Source: Aquilaria yunnanensis
Lineage: Eukaryota > Streptophyta > Magnoliopsida > Malvales > Thymelaeaceae
Length of the DNA stretch: 64,000 bases
Direction of reading: 5' to 3'
NCBI GenBank assembly: GCA_039654915.1
Contig: CM077596.1
Location: forward strand, 75,703,751-75,767,750
The notes beneath the pieces were generated by a model. It had not been told where the DNA came from. It saw only the letters and a list, made by a program, of their open reading frames with translations, and searched no databases. The position numbers and the translations under genes were made by a program. The first letter of the stretch is position 1. Each line of letters starts with the position of its first letter. Positions 36,301-48,036 of the stretch are shown here, piece after piece.

Positions 36301-37367
36301 TACAAGATAATTGTATCTCTATCCGCCCTTCATACCGGGTTGTACCAGTTGGTAGCAGACAACTCAGCTATCTCACGCCGTATTGCACCATTTCTGAACT
36401 AGGAAAAATTCACTTTTTAAATTTTATTTTTATTTATTTATTTTTACATTTTCAAGTAAAACATTTAATTATTATGTTTAATTGAATGCTTGTATAATTT
36501 TTTTATATATTTGAAATTTTTTTCTATTTTTATTTCTTCTATGCCCTTTAAAATTATATTTTTATTTGATAAATATATATATTTATGTTTAGAAAAAGTA
36601 AATCTATATCATATGCATTTTCAACCCACACCATTTTAATAACTACTATATTCTATATGCACGACGATATGGTATTGGTACTGTTAAAAAAAGGATATGT
36701 ATCTGATATGAGATTTTAAAACTTTTTGTGAAATCTCCAATTTTGACAACGTCTTGATTTAGACAGGGAATTGTAGACTTTTAGTATGATCTTATAGTCT
36801 AAAATATGATATTCAAAAAATATGAATGATTTAGCGTAGGATCCCGAGCATAACAATATTAATTATTAGATTGAATCGGAAGAAGACTGACAAATAATTC
36901 CCTAAAATGATATGTTATGGGAGATGTCATAGCAGTAAAATTTTAGACAATCAATTTAGCAATGGTAGTGTAGAGAAACATTTTAAACTATTAAAATTAG
37001 AAGTTATTGTTAAATGATTTGGCCAAAACTCTAATTATCAACTACTTTAACTGCTGTTGTGAAATGGAACATTAAGTCCAGGGAATCATTTGGTAAAACT
37101 TTAGCCAATTAAGAGAAAAGAAAAATAATTTCTGTGGAACGGAACAAGTTCATAGCGGATAGATGGGCAAAGCAGCTGCTTAGCTTCTGCCTGAAATCCT
37201 CAGTCATCTCATCTCATTATAATTCTCATCACAGGTAGAGAGTGAGATCAGAGAAATGGGTGTCGACTAACAGTTGTACAATTAATCAAGTTTCTAACTA
37301 ATTAGTTGCATTAATTTAATCAAACACCTGCGAAATACTAGCGATGTTCATGCTTTGTTAAGATTAC

Positions 37368-39125
37368 TTATGCCCAAAAACCCTTCCTTTTCTCCTTTGG
37401 GAACTTCCAGGCCGAAAAGCAATGAATCGGCGTTCCCTTCCAGACAACCGCTACGCCTTTGCCGTTTTTCTCCAGCGAGCACGAATCTGGCCAGGGAGAC
37501 TGCCGGATCACCAAATTCGCCTGGTAAAACGACGACTCACTCACTTCGATTTCCACCATCCCAAACCGCGCAAAAAAGGCCCTCCACACCTCCATCTTCA
37601 CGCACCTCTCGGTCCGATCCGACCCCTCCGTCGCTACGATATTCTGAATCCCCCAGTGAAGGATCGATTCGGTGCACGATCTCACCTCCGTGTTCTTCCC
37701 CATGCACGTCTCCAAGCAATCGAAATACGCGCTGTAAAAGAAGAGCGCCTCGATGAACCGCCCCACGTAAGTCCGCGAATTCAGATTCGCTTCCACCTCC
37801 ACCGCCACCATCACCGCCGGATTCAGTCGCTTGATCACTCTCATCAGATCCTCCAAGCAATCCTGCCTCGCGATCATCGTCCGCAAAATCAACGATCCGT
37901 AAACCACCACCGCCTCGCCCGAAGCAACCTCGAACATTTTTTCTCTCACCTCGCTCATGTCCTGCACATAAATTGCTCTGAACGAGAACCTTAGCTTCAA
38001 CGACTCCGCTACTGTTGCCAGACTTCTCCCAATGTCTTCCAGGTCGTTTTTCCCGACGGTTCCCACCGCGGAGATCTTCAGATGCTCCACCGGGTTCCTA
38101 TTTCGCTCCGCGATCGCCTGCATGAAGATCGTCCAGTGGACTCCGCTTCGGATCTCCAAATCGATCATGTGAATCTTGCTTGCCCCCGAGACGTTTTCCA
38201 CAATCGTCTGTACCGCCGCGAAGTTCATTGTTTGAAGAAGCGGAACCGCTTGGTAGAGCTTGAGGAGTATCAGATTCGTTCCCAATCCATGACCCGCCAT
38301 ACAGCCGGGTGGTCTGATTTGCTCCTTTGCCAGGTTTTTTGCCCCAGTTTCTTTGTCCATTCGCTCTCTGAGAGCTTCGGCGAAGCAGTAAACGATTCTC
38401 TGGACTGGATTCGCTCTCTCCAACGCGATCCACTCGCAGCGGGAGAGTAATCGGCTCGCACGTTCATATTGCTCGTAGGCGACTTTCTCGGCGGCGGCGA
38501 GGAGAAGGTGGACGAGTTCGACGTCTCTGGTATTGTCTTCGGACAAGCCAGAGAGCGCGTGACCGAAGGGGTGCATGACCATGGAGAAATCGTTGTAGCT
38601 TAAATCGCAGAACTGTATGTATCGGGCTCCGGCGATCCTGATGATGTCTTCGGTGGAGAATTTCTGGTGGCCGCCGCTAGCATCGTTGTCACCATCGTTC
38701 CTCGTCCTAAATTTATTGAAACCTGTTCCGAAGTTGTTGAGCAGATCCCAAGACGGGCGCGTAGTCTCCTTGTTATTTATCGACCCAGCAGATCTAAGGT
38801 TATTTTCCTTCTCTGGGTGCCCTCCAGAGCCAGAGGTCTGATGATTTTCCGGGAAAATGAAGTTGAAATTGCGGTCGTAGAAAGCTTCCTGTTGCAGCGA
38901 TGGCTTGGAGAAACTTTCCTGGAGAAACCCATCGCCACCCTGGGAACAGAACTGAGTGCCAGCAGACAACCCCGTTTTTTCCTCTGCAATTTCTTGGAAA
39001 TCGAACAGGTCAGGCTCTTGTTGCCTGCTTCCTTCGATCGGCAACATGTCTTCTTTCTGGCCGACAAATCCGTCTTGGAAACCATTGAAATCAAGAGGTG
39101 CGAAAGGGAGCAAACCGCTGACCAT
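37368..39125 (-). CDS. GRAS-family transcription regulator, DELLA-like subclade without a DELLA domain
   Basis: An intronless gene for 585 residues. The N-terminal ~190 residues are variable and Gln/Asn/Glu-rich, with no DELLA or TVHYNP motif. The C-terminal GRAS domain starts near residue 203 with the first leucine-rich repeat (VELVHLLLAAAEKVAYEQYE). The VHIID motif is IHMIDLEIRSGVHW. A second leucine-rich part, RYVGRFIEALFFYSAYFDCL-type residues in the PFYRE position (here YVGRFIEALFFYSAYFDCLE), and the RVER-like WRAFFARFGMVE follow. The SAW motif ends WKGTPIHCFSAWKF. Proteins of this type are often labelled 'DELLA protein RGL1-like' but lack the gibberellin-sensing region, so gibberellin-dependent degradation is not expected. 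The specific biological role is unknown to me. The start codon was chosen as the first ATG of the open frame; 5' upstream sequence to about 39350 shows no other coding. Confidence 0.9.
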   Translation of the reverse strand: MVSGLLPFAPLDFNGFQDGFVGQKEDMLPIEGSRQQEPDLFDFQEIAEEKTGLSAGTQFCSQGGDGFLQESFSKPSLQQEAFYDRNFNFIFPENHQTSGSGGHPEKENNLRSAGSINNKETTRPSWDLLNNFGTGFNKFRTRNDGDNDASGGHQKFSTEDIIRIAGARYIQFCDLSYNDFSMVMHPFGHALSGLSEDNTRDVELVHLLLAAAEKVAYEQYERASRLLSRCEWIALERANPVQRIVYCFAEALRERMDKETGAKNLAKEQIRPPGCMAGHGLGTNLILLKLYQAVPLLQTMNFAAVQTIVENVSGASKIHMIDLEIRSGVHWTIFMQAIAERNRNPVEHLKISAVGTVGKNDLEDIGRSLATVAESLKLRFSFRAIYVQDMSEVREKMFEVASGEAVVVYGSLILRTMIARQDCLEDLMRVIKRLNPAVMVAVEVEANLNSRTYVGRFIEALFFYSAYFDCLETCMGKNTEVRSCTESILHWGIQNIVATEGSDRTERCVKMEVWRAFFARFGMVEIEVSESSFYQANLVIRQSPWPDSCSLEKNGKGVAVVWKGTPIHCFSAWKFPKEKRKGFWA

Positions 39126-40861
39126 CCTCTATCAGATAGCTTTGAATTCAACCAAATAAATTCAACAGTAAATCATCCCCTGTTCTTCTCTTAACTTGGA
39201 AATCAAGACATCGATAAATACAGCCTCAGTTACCACTAAGCTTTTTGGAGTTTCCATAAACCTTCGCCACCAAGAAAGCGATCGACGGCGGAAGCAAAGC
39301 TTGATAGAGATAAATTAGCGGAGAGATTATAATAATGTCCCTGACGGCGAGAAATGATACTTGATTGAGCTGGCTGAGGGTTACTAAAGGAAAATCCAAT
39401 TCTGAGCTGATATAATATACTCCGTCTACGTTAATTTTAGTTAGAGAAAATCAAGAAAAATCAGGAATAATTAGGATAAGTCAACAAATCTTGGGGGCTT
39501 GCTGTAAAAAGATCACATAATTTCGTTTTTATTTTATTTAAAGCAAAACATATTTTAAGGGAGCTGTGTCTTTTTTATATACTACTAAAAACAGGGGTAC
39601 TGTCACTAAATTAAGTTTAGTAATGGTCAGCCGTCACTAAACATACCGTAGTTAATTTAGCCACCGCTAATTTATTAGTGGTGGCTATTGTCGCTAGTTA
39701 GCAACTACCATCCTTCTCAAAGATGACGATCACTAAATATCCGACATCGACTTCCTACTGATAAGTTAGTGGCAGTTAATCATCGCTAATAAGTTAGCGA
39801 AGCTAAGCCATCACTTAGTGAAGGCTGGTGTTGCTAAGTTTATGAAATTAGTGACGACAATTGTCTCTAATTTAGTGACGGCTTGTTTTCATTAAATTTA
39901 GCGACGGTTTGCCTTCGCTAAATTTAGTGCGTTGCTAAATTTAGTACCGTTGCTAAATTTAGCGATAGTCAATCGCCACTAATTTAGTGAGGGCTAACAA
40001 TCACTAATTTAGTGAGAGCAGACCGTCACTAATTTAGTGACGGTTAGCCTTCACTAGTTTATGCAAGCAATTCCCAATAGCTTGCCCTATCCATTTCTTC
40101 ATCCTCCTACATACATTTCAATATTGTCATTGATTCCACACAAGTGCGACAACCAGGGTATGGAAATAGTTTTCATTAATCCAAAATATGATTTACACAA
40201 TGTCATGTTATTTGATAATTAAAACACATAAGGTTATAATTTCTCTACACGAGCAGGATCGAGCAAAAGATTCTTCAGGCAAAATCATAGAAACAACAAT
40301 GAATCTCCCTTTCCCTCAATCTACAAGAAATAAAATATTTTAATCAACCAACGAAACATAAATTTATTAAATAAAAAAAGGAGATAAATACAACTCTAAG
40401 GTAAGATGTTAGAGAAGAAAAACTAATGAGCAAAGAGACTCTAAAAAACAAAGAACGCTAATTGGGCAGAAGAATAATACAAGAAGCCAAAATAGTGCTT
40501 GAGATCAGTTCTGTTCAGTACATGACATGTTCAGTCATGAGAGGTTTATACCTGTACTATGTGAGCAAGTGCTAATTGGAATTTTTCCAAAGGGAGCTTT
40601 ACAAGGTGGGGGAAAATAGGCAAGACTTGTCACACAAAATGTTAGTATTAATTTCAAACCTAAGCAAGAGTAATGAATTTGCGATACAAACCTTATTTTT
40701 AGAAAAAGAAGACATCATAGGAATCAATATTCTGGCATCCTGCAAGTACAAAAAGACAAAAAAAAAGAAAAATAGGAGGAGAGAAAAAGAAAAGGGCGTA
40801 AGTTCAAACTAGGGCTAAAAGATAGGAGACAAAAATCCTCTGACTATTAATAATACTTGTA

Positions 40862-41157
40862 ACTTAGTCTTGTACAAACTCTTGACAGTAGATATCAGAT
40901 CAGGAGAAGGCGTTGTCTCTTGGGACAATACTTGCAACACCTTGCAAGGAAAGGACTTGTCAACCAACACAGGCAAGTATAGACGAAAGCAAGGGACTTT
41001 CCAGATTAAGACATAGTTCAACAGCATAAAACAACAAATAACTTACATGTGTCAAAAGATTTTCACTTCCTTGAGGTGGGTTAGATATGATACTAAGTAA
41101 TTCAGAATAAGATAAGCCAAGCGCTCTTATCACTATAGGGATATGATGATGCAATGC
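40862..41157 (-). pseudogene. Captured symplekin-like gene fragment (two exons and an intron)
   Basis: Two exon-like segments on the minus strand, 41157-41047 and 40940 to about 40862, have correct splice borders (GTAAGT donor after LLTH; CTTGCAAG acceptor before VLQVL). The first encodes 37 codons including HIPIVIRALGLSYSELLSII and NPPQGSENLLTH. The second includes VLQVLSQETTPSPDLISTVK. This matches my memory of the C-terminal domain of plant symplekin (ESP4-like), a scaffold of the mRNA 3'-end processing complex. Only a small part of the gene is present and it lies inside the CACTA-like element, so I treat it as transduplicated host sequence. Its retained intron shows DNA-level capture. Confidence 0.6.
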
Positions 41158-41435
41158 CTATGTAAACCAGGAAAGGATGAAATAAAGGAACATAGAGCCA
41201 ACATCAGTGCTGCAGTTATCTTAAATAAAGCATGACATAAGAATTCCCCACAATTTGTGTTCTATAACCCAGAATATAAGAATTTCAAACAAACACTTGT
41301 TGCTCACTGATGAACAAATTTCTCAGTCATGAAAGAAGGATGAGTTATATGGAAAAACTAAACCATATAATAAACTTTCTATATCTTTTTATTTTTAATG
41401 TACATAAGGATTGACCAATACTTTAGTATTCATAC

Positions 41436-41621
41436 CTTCCACAGAGAAAGTTGACGAGACCATCAGCCCGAAAACTGATCTTTCGCTCTTGCTTTTTCGA
41501 ATCGTGGAACCAGAATGCATGGACTCCATCCCAAGTGATTGGTCCATAGCAAACAACAACATTTTCGTGGCAAATTGCTGAATTTTTTCTGGTAACTTAG
41601 CCGGTAAAGCTTGTTTGCCAC
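41436..41621 (-). pseudogene. Exon-like captured fragment of unknown origin
   Basis: An open minus-strand segment with an acceptor (TTGATTAG before GTGGCAAAC) and a donor (GTATGA) at its ends. It encodes a peptide including LPEKIQQFATKMLLFAMDQS and STIRKSKSERSVFGLMVSST. I do not recognise the source gene. It is upstream of the symplekin-like exons on the same strand and could belong to the same or another captured gene. Confidence 0.4.
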
Positions 41622-42000
41622 CTAATCAACATAAACTGAATGCAATGAGGACAAGAAGTGAGGCACCGCTTCAAGCAAGAAGTTAAAACAAAGACAACCA
41701 AGCATCTAAGAGAGGCACAATATTTAGAGTGCATTTACTTCTTTTACTAGCTGAATAACTTTCCCTTGGATGTCATCTTATACATGAACTGCACACTAAC
41801 AACAGGGAACAGAGAAAAGAGAGAGAAAATACCAGCAAGTAAGTGACTATTTTCCGTCTCTAATTATTGAGAGCAAGTCGTCACTAAATTTTAATGACAG
41901 ATAATGGTCGCTAAACTTTTATCAGAGTTTTAGTGACTATTTACCGTTACTAATGAACGATTTTTTTTAGCCGTCATTAAATCACCTCTTTCTAGCAGTA

Positions 42001-43071
42001 TTGATTCAGTTAATGAAACAATATCACTTATCATTTTTTATTTTTAAATCTTTCACAACATAATAATTCTTTTTAAACAATGATATTTCAATTTTACCCA
42101 TCATTAAACTTAACGAAATTGTAGGGCTCTTTCAACGAAACAAACGGTCCTTATCTTTCTATACAGCTGTTTCATTTCAGCGTTTGCGAAAATTTTTCTT
42201 CTTTGTCGTGATCAACTTTCTATATAAAAACTAATGAAAATATGCAGGTCAAACCGTTTCTTTTATATAGCAAATAATCAAACAAGACAATTGAAGAAAG
42301 AAATAAAGCCATTAAACCATCTTGTAAAAACGTCTTTGCGGAATAATGTAAAGTCCGACCGCGATCCAATTACAATTAAATAACAAGCAATAGATCTCGC
42401 AAAATCCTAGCCAAATATGTAAAAAGTAAACTAATTGTCATTACAATTAATTAGTAACATTACTAATAAATCTTGCAAATTCCTTTCCAAATATGTATAA
42501 AGTTAACTAAAACCTAAATGCAATTAACCATTAATCTTGGTCAAAGTCTAAACATAAATAGTATTTTTAAAAAAATAATTGAATAGCATTAATCTGGGAC
42601 AGAGGTTTTTTTTCAAATAAAAAAAAATTTATAGAAGTTTCCATTAATATATACTTGTGCATCCACTATATAAATCCCTACAGTTTTTCACCTACAAATT
42701 ATATTCTGATTTCTGTGCACTGATAGTAGAAAATGGATGTCATTTGACTCATTTCAACTTTCTGTGTGGCTTGCTTAAGAAAATTCATAGGGAAAGACGA
42801 GGTTATACTATGGGATAAATTACAATGATAAATACGAAAATAGACTATGGGATAAATTGTCAATTTCGATTACTAAGATGATAATTTTTTAAATGAAACC
42901 TTCACGTTGGGAAATCTATAAACAGCTTACTTTAGTAATTTTATTTGCTTAACTATATAAATATAATATAATCTCTAAATACTTACAAAATATGCAAATC
43001 AAGATTATTTCTATTATGACCAGAATAAATTATTAATTGGGATATATAATTAGTTTATATGAATTATATGA
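42001..43071. other. AT-rich intergenic DNA
   Basis: AT-rich sequence between two transposons. No gene, tandem array or paired terminal repeat was recognised. Confidence 0.55.
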
Positions 43072-44314
43072 GCCTAAATCCACAAATAGCAAGTGAACTT
43101 TGATGACTCAGACACATAACCTTTTGGATTATGACTCAGGTTGATTCGCCTCTCCAACTTTAATAAGTGGGACACTTGAACCCCTTATGCAACAGAAAAG
43201 AGACATGTGCGATCACATGATATAATTCCATTACAGATTTGATTTTATTTGTTTTATGATGACAGAAATGAAACTAATAGAAATTTTTGAGGATCTCTCT
43301 TTGGTTTATCTCTCAATTTAGCAGTGAATCAACGTGCTGCTCATCATCTCCAAAATCAAATATTTTCTTGGCAATAGACACCAATGATGTTGTTGAATCA
43401 GTGGTCATCGTGACAATTTTTTGCTGAGCAAGGTTTAGGGTAATCTCAATTTGAAGCCCCAAATCAACATGTTCTATTCTACTGCTTCAGCACCCAGAGG
43501 AACGAAACACTGGTATTTAACAGCCCATAGGCAGGTATTTCTAATCTCAGATAAAACAAAAAAAAAAAATCTTGATTCAGCCGCTTTCTTTAGGAAAGAA
43601 GAGTAATTCACATGTTGGGGAAAAAAATCAATGGTAAGTCCTAGTATTGAGGAAGTGAAGCTGGCCAACACATGGAGCAAGTAATGAACAAGGGATGACC
43701 TTTATCAATTTACATTGGCCTAAATGCCTATTGTTCATGGCTATCTTCAACTCGAGCTCAATTTTTGGGTCAAATTTTGTTGGAAATTGGGCCAATCGGT
43801 GTTCATAAGAGTAGTAGGCAACAAGCAAGTGCATGATTGGATCCAAAGCATGGTCGACTGTAGGCAGAACACCTTCATCATGTTGAAAACCTAAGGTATG
43901 AAGGGGTTGTGGATGAGGCAAGAAACGAGATAGTTCTTATTGGCTTGGCAGCTGACAATCTGAGAGATGGCATTTTTCCCGATGATGTCGAGGTGGATCA
44001 TGTACAATTTTAGCTCAGTGACTCAACATGGCATGGATCGTTCTCCAACCGTTCAGATAAATTTGCCTTTTCTTAGAGATAAACTAGAGAGAGACCCTCA
44101 GAAACTTTCATCAATTTCATTTCGGTCATCATAAAACAAATGACACCAAATCTATAACGAAATAATATCACATGATCAACTATGCCTCTTTTCCGTTACT
44201 CAAGGGGCTTAAGTGTCCCATTTACTAAAGTTGGAGGGTGAGTCAACCGAGTCATAATTTAAGGGATTATGTGTATGAGTTACCAAAGTTCAGAGGTTAT
44301 TTGTAGATTTAGGC
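43072..44314. mobile_element. Long-TIR MULE-like element
   Basis: The left arm (43072 to about 43320) starts GCCTAAATCCACAAATAGC. The right arm (about 44065-44314) reversed starts GCCTAAATCTACAAATAAC. The arms match imperfectly over about 240 bases. The ends resemble the right end of the fold-back element at 1-972. The flanks are both TA-rich, and no unambiguous 9-bp TSD can be assigned. The interior (43330-44050) has moderate GC and short minus-strand open frames that may be captured host sequence, but I recognise no family. Confidence 0.72.
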
Positions 44315-44819
44315 CTATATATATAGGACCTATTAATAATGATTGATTACTATATTCATACACCAATTAACTATACTATTTTCCCTATGTATACGGGATA
44401 ATTACCTAATATACCATTTATAAGTTAGGGTAAAATTTTTAAAGTTAATTATAAAGCTTAATACGAGGATAAACTATTTAGTAAAATTGAAAAATTCAGT
44501 ATGTTTAATTCGGGTTGGGAAATATGTTGGAATATAAATTTCAAGAATGACTTTATATATAATGCTATCATAAATTACGATCTGTAATATATTGTGTAAT
44601 ATTGTGTTACTATATGCAAGTTATTAGATTGGAAGAGTCTAGAGTACACCTTACCTTTCATATGCCCTACGGGTACAATTTCATAAATATCCTTGTTAAA
44701 GGTTGAGAATTCCTGCATGTTTGACTCAACAAGAAGTGGCTCCCTGGACCTCTTCTAATCCTTCCGCCAGAAAAGCCAAACCCACTGCCACATTACTGTC
44801 CGAGATCAGAGCTCGATCG

Positions 44820-45161
44820 GAGACGCATTAATTATTGGGGCATCCGAAAGAATTTGTGGGGGGAGTTACACTGCTGAGATTTGTGATCGCGGGAAGAAGA
44901 GCCCGGTTTGGGGCGTTTGACACCACCGGGAAGTTGGTGTAGCTTACGATGCGGCGGTGCACAAGTTCCGACCAAGACCAAGACTAACTCATGACATTAA
45001 TGGAAGAGGTCAACGGGTTCGGCGCGGCTGGCACAGGGAATAAGGATCCAAGCCAGGAGAGTCCCAGTGAGAGCAGTACAGTGGAGGAATCAATTTACCC
45101 ACCGTCACAGAAGCCTGTTGTCACGATGCCAAAGAATAGCAGCAACAGGAAAGCTTGTTAG
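44820..45161 (+). pseudogene. Pseudogene of a group VIII-type AP2/ERF factor
   Basis: Across three frames the stretch reproduces parts of an AP2/ERF domain: YWGIRKN-WG, then TAEICDRGKKSPVWG, then FDTTGK, then VAYDAAVHKFRPRPRL. The joins need frameshifts, and an in-frame stop follows VWG. A C-terminal tail reading DPSQESPSESSTVEES and ending in NSSNRKAC and a stop resembles the Ser-rich tail of repressor-type ERF proteins. With a broken DNA-binding domain it cannot make a working factor. A functional parental copy presumably lies elsewhere. Confidence 0.62.
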
Positions 45162-45446
45162 GGCTGATCGTGTTGTTGAGACAAAAAGTAGCGAGGCGGC
45201 CATTTCAAATTAGTTTCAGCGTTTGGGGTCAAAACTATTTCCCTATCCTGATCTTTTTACTTTTTTTTCAGATTGACACATTATTTTTTTCTAGGCATGT
45301 ATTTGTATACAATTAAAAAATAATATGTAAAAAATGAAATTATATGTACATAAAATAATATGTGGACTATTTTGTATATGTCAATTATAATTCTCATAAT
45401 TTTATTTACAAACATGTCTCATATAATTTATATAAATATCTCACAC

Positions 45447-45450
<4 letters not shown>

Positions 45451-45539
<89 letters not shown>
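45451..45539. repeat. (TA)n microsatellite
   Basis: Uninterrupted TA dinucleotides over about 89 bases, between the ERF pseudogene and the 3' LTR of the Ty3/gypsy element. The long Tyr-Ile open frames here are artefacts of the repeat. Confidence 0.97.
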
Positions 45540-45542
<3 letters not shown>

Positions 45543-45718
45543 TTATTTGATTTATACATATCTCTAACCTTATTTGTACATCAAGTTCATACATATCTAA
45601 CATCTAATTTGTACATATCGCTATTGTATTATTGTTAATTAAATTTTTTTTATCTTAATTTTCATTTCATCTAAAAAAATAAAAATTTTGTAGATACAAT
45701 TGAATATATTTGTGAAAC

Positions 45719-46098
45719 TGATGATGCACCTTCCTCAGTAAATGATCTGAAGGTCCGGAAGTTTGGTTGGTCGCACGAGTACACTTTGACAAGGGTAGCG
45801 TAGAGACCTGCAAAAGATACTCTGACGCTCAAGTCAATAATAATTCTGGTGTGGTGCAAATACTAAAGAAAGTGATTTCATACCTGAAATGTGATCATGA
45901 ATGTCTTTATATAGGTTTTTGGGATAGTGTGCCTTGAGATTTAGAACCATTAGATGGAGCGGTTATCTTTTGAACCGTTAGATGTAGGATATCTGTTCTT
46001 TGTGATCAGACTGGGCTTAAAACTCTTAATGAGCCCAATTTCTTTAAGATGATGTTTAGGCCCAATAGGGGCCCAATCTTCTGATATGGGTACCACCA
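45719..46098 (-). repeat. 3' LTR of the Ty3/gypsy element
   Basis: 380 bases, direct repeat of 55048-55427. It begins TGATGATGCACC and ends CCACCA on the plus strand. On the minus strand it starts TGGTGGTACC, preceded by the purine tract CTAGGGGGCGAA (46099-46110). Confidence 0.92.
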
Positions 46099-46439
46099 TT
46101 CGCCCCCTAGCTTCAATGGGGCGCAATAGAGCTCTAGTAAAGGCTTATGATACTTTTTATTTTTCAGCAAAGGGAAGATAAATAACCTTTTTAAAGGTAT
46201 TTTTATTTTAGGAAAATATTTTTAGAATATCCCTCATGAAGAAATATTTCTAAAAATGACATTTTCTAGAAATATTTCTAAAAATACTTTTTTGAAAATA
46301 TCTTTAAAAAGGATACTTTTTTTGGAAATAACTTTTGAAAAATAAAAAGCACTCGGCGGATATACCGTCGCCTTCGTTTCTTTTCTATTTCGTGGATCTA
46401 CCGCCGCCTTCATTTTCTTTTTTTACGCCACCTCTACTC

Positions 46440-47495
46440 TTTGTGGCATGGATTGACCACCGCCACCTTGTTTCTTCTCCCTTTTGGCTGACTCTCGTTG
46501 TCTCCTTACCTTAAGAAATGGGCTGACCGCTGTCGCCTTATTCCTTCACCATCTCTGGTTGACCACCGTCACCTTTTTTCTTAAGGCATAAGCTGACCAC
46601 CGTCGCCTCATGTATTCACCACTTCTGGCTAACTACCGTCGCCTCTTTTCTTGAGACATGGGCTGATCACCGTCACCTAATTTCTTCACCATTTTTGGCT
46701 GACTACCGTCGCCTCTCTTATTAAGGTATGGGCTGACCACTGTCACCTCATTTCTTCACCATCCCTGGCTGACTATCATTGCTTATTTTCTTAAGGCATT
46801 GGCTGACCACCGTCGCCTCATTTCTTCACCACCTCTGGCTGACTACCGCAGCCTCTTTTTTTAAGGTATGGGCTAACCGCTGTCGCCTCATTTCTTCATC
46901 ACCTCTGGCTGATTACCATTGCCTATTTTCTTAAGGTATGGCTAACCACCGTCGCCTCATTTCTTTATAACTTTTGGCTAACTACCGTCGCCTCCATTCT
47001 TAAGGTATGGGCTGACCACCATCGCCTCATTTCTTCACCATCCTTAGCTGACTATCGTCGCCTCTTTTCTTAAGGTATAGGCTGACCACTATTGCCTCAT
47101 TTCTTCATCATCTTTGGCTAATTACCGTCGCCTCTTTTCTTAAAGCATGGGCTGACCACCGTTGCCTCATTTCTTCACCATCCCTGTCTGACTACCGTCG
47201 TCTCTTTTCTTAAGGCATGGGCTGACCACCATCACCTCATTTCTTCATCACATCTGGGTGACTATCGTCACCTCTTTTCTTAAGGTATGGGTTGACCACT
47301 GTCACCTTATTTCTTCATCACCTCTGGCTGACTACCATCGCCTCATTTTTTTTTACCACTTTTGGCTGACTACCATTGCCTCTCTTCTTAAGGCATGGGC
47401 TGACCACCGTCGCCTCATTTCTTTACCGTCCCTGGCTAACTACCGTCGCCTCTTTTCTTAAGGCATAAGTTGACCACCGTTGCCCTATTTCCTTA
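46440..47495. repeat. 70-bp tandem array in the 3' region of the Tat element
   Basis: About 14 imperfect copies of a unit of roughly 70 bases, each with 'ggctgaccaccgtcgcctca', a 'tttcttcacca' spacer, 'ggctgactaccgtcgcctct' and 'tttcttaaggcatg'. The two halves of the unit are themselves similar, so the basic period may be about 35. It lies between integrase and the 3' LTR. Such arrays in the 3' untranslated region of Tat-lineage elements are known seeds of satellite DNA. Confidence 0.9.
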
Positions 47496-48036
47496 GAGTA
47501 CTGGCAGGTTAACTTCCTTTGTTGCTTCTGCAACATACATTCTTATGAAATTCATTTACTTTCTCCTAGCGATCAATTTGATGTCCCCTTGCTAACGGAT
47601 TTCTTCCCTTCTATTAGGGTCAATTCGAAGCTGGTTTCTTCTTACCATTTTCCCTATCTATCTTGGACCTCTTAAACTATTTTCTAATTCCCATTTTTCA
47701 GTACTTTCAAAATAGTTGGAGGTACATAATCTTTTTTGTCGTTGTTACTAAGAATCTTGGTATAGAGCCCTTCGTGCCCCTATTTTGGTCTTTTATCTTT
47801 TAATGCTTTACATCCTCTTGACTTTGTTTGCTACCTTTGGGTTCTTTATATTGTGTTTACCTTATCTTAAGGTGTGCATTTTTGTATGAGACGCTATGTC
47901 TTGAATGCACTTATACTTATTGATAATATTTTTTGAGGACATCGACATTCTACGTTCTTGGTACTTCTCTACCATCTAAGTGCTTAAGTCTATATGCCCT
48001 TTTTCCGGTGACTTTTTCGATAACATAAGGTCCCTC

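Larger units (their letters stand above)
39580..42000. mobile_element. Non-autonomous CACTA-like (En/Spm) element
   Basis: The left end TACTACTAAAAACAGGGG and the reverse complement of the right end, TACTGCTAGAAAGAGGTG, are related terminal repeats; the usual CACTA start appears mutated to TACTA. Subterminal zones (39600-40060 and 41850-41985) hold many short units such as 'agtgacggcta', 'gtcactaaattta' and 'tagcgacggtt' in both orientations, a hallmark of CACTA elements. No 3-bp TSD could be confirmed. There is no transposase. The interior carries spliceable gene fragments on the minus strand (listed separately). Confidence 0.72.

Noticed and set aside
40862..41157. Symplekin fragment as a functional gene
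   Set aside because: Only two exons are present and they are enclosed by CACTA-like ends; the full protein would need more than 1,000 residues.
45360..45638. Long Tyr-Ile open frames on both strands
   Set aside because: They are produced by the TA microsatellite at 45451-45539.
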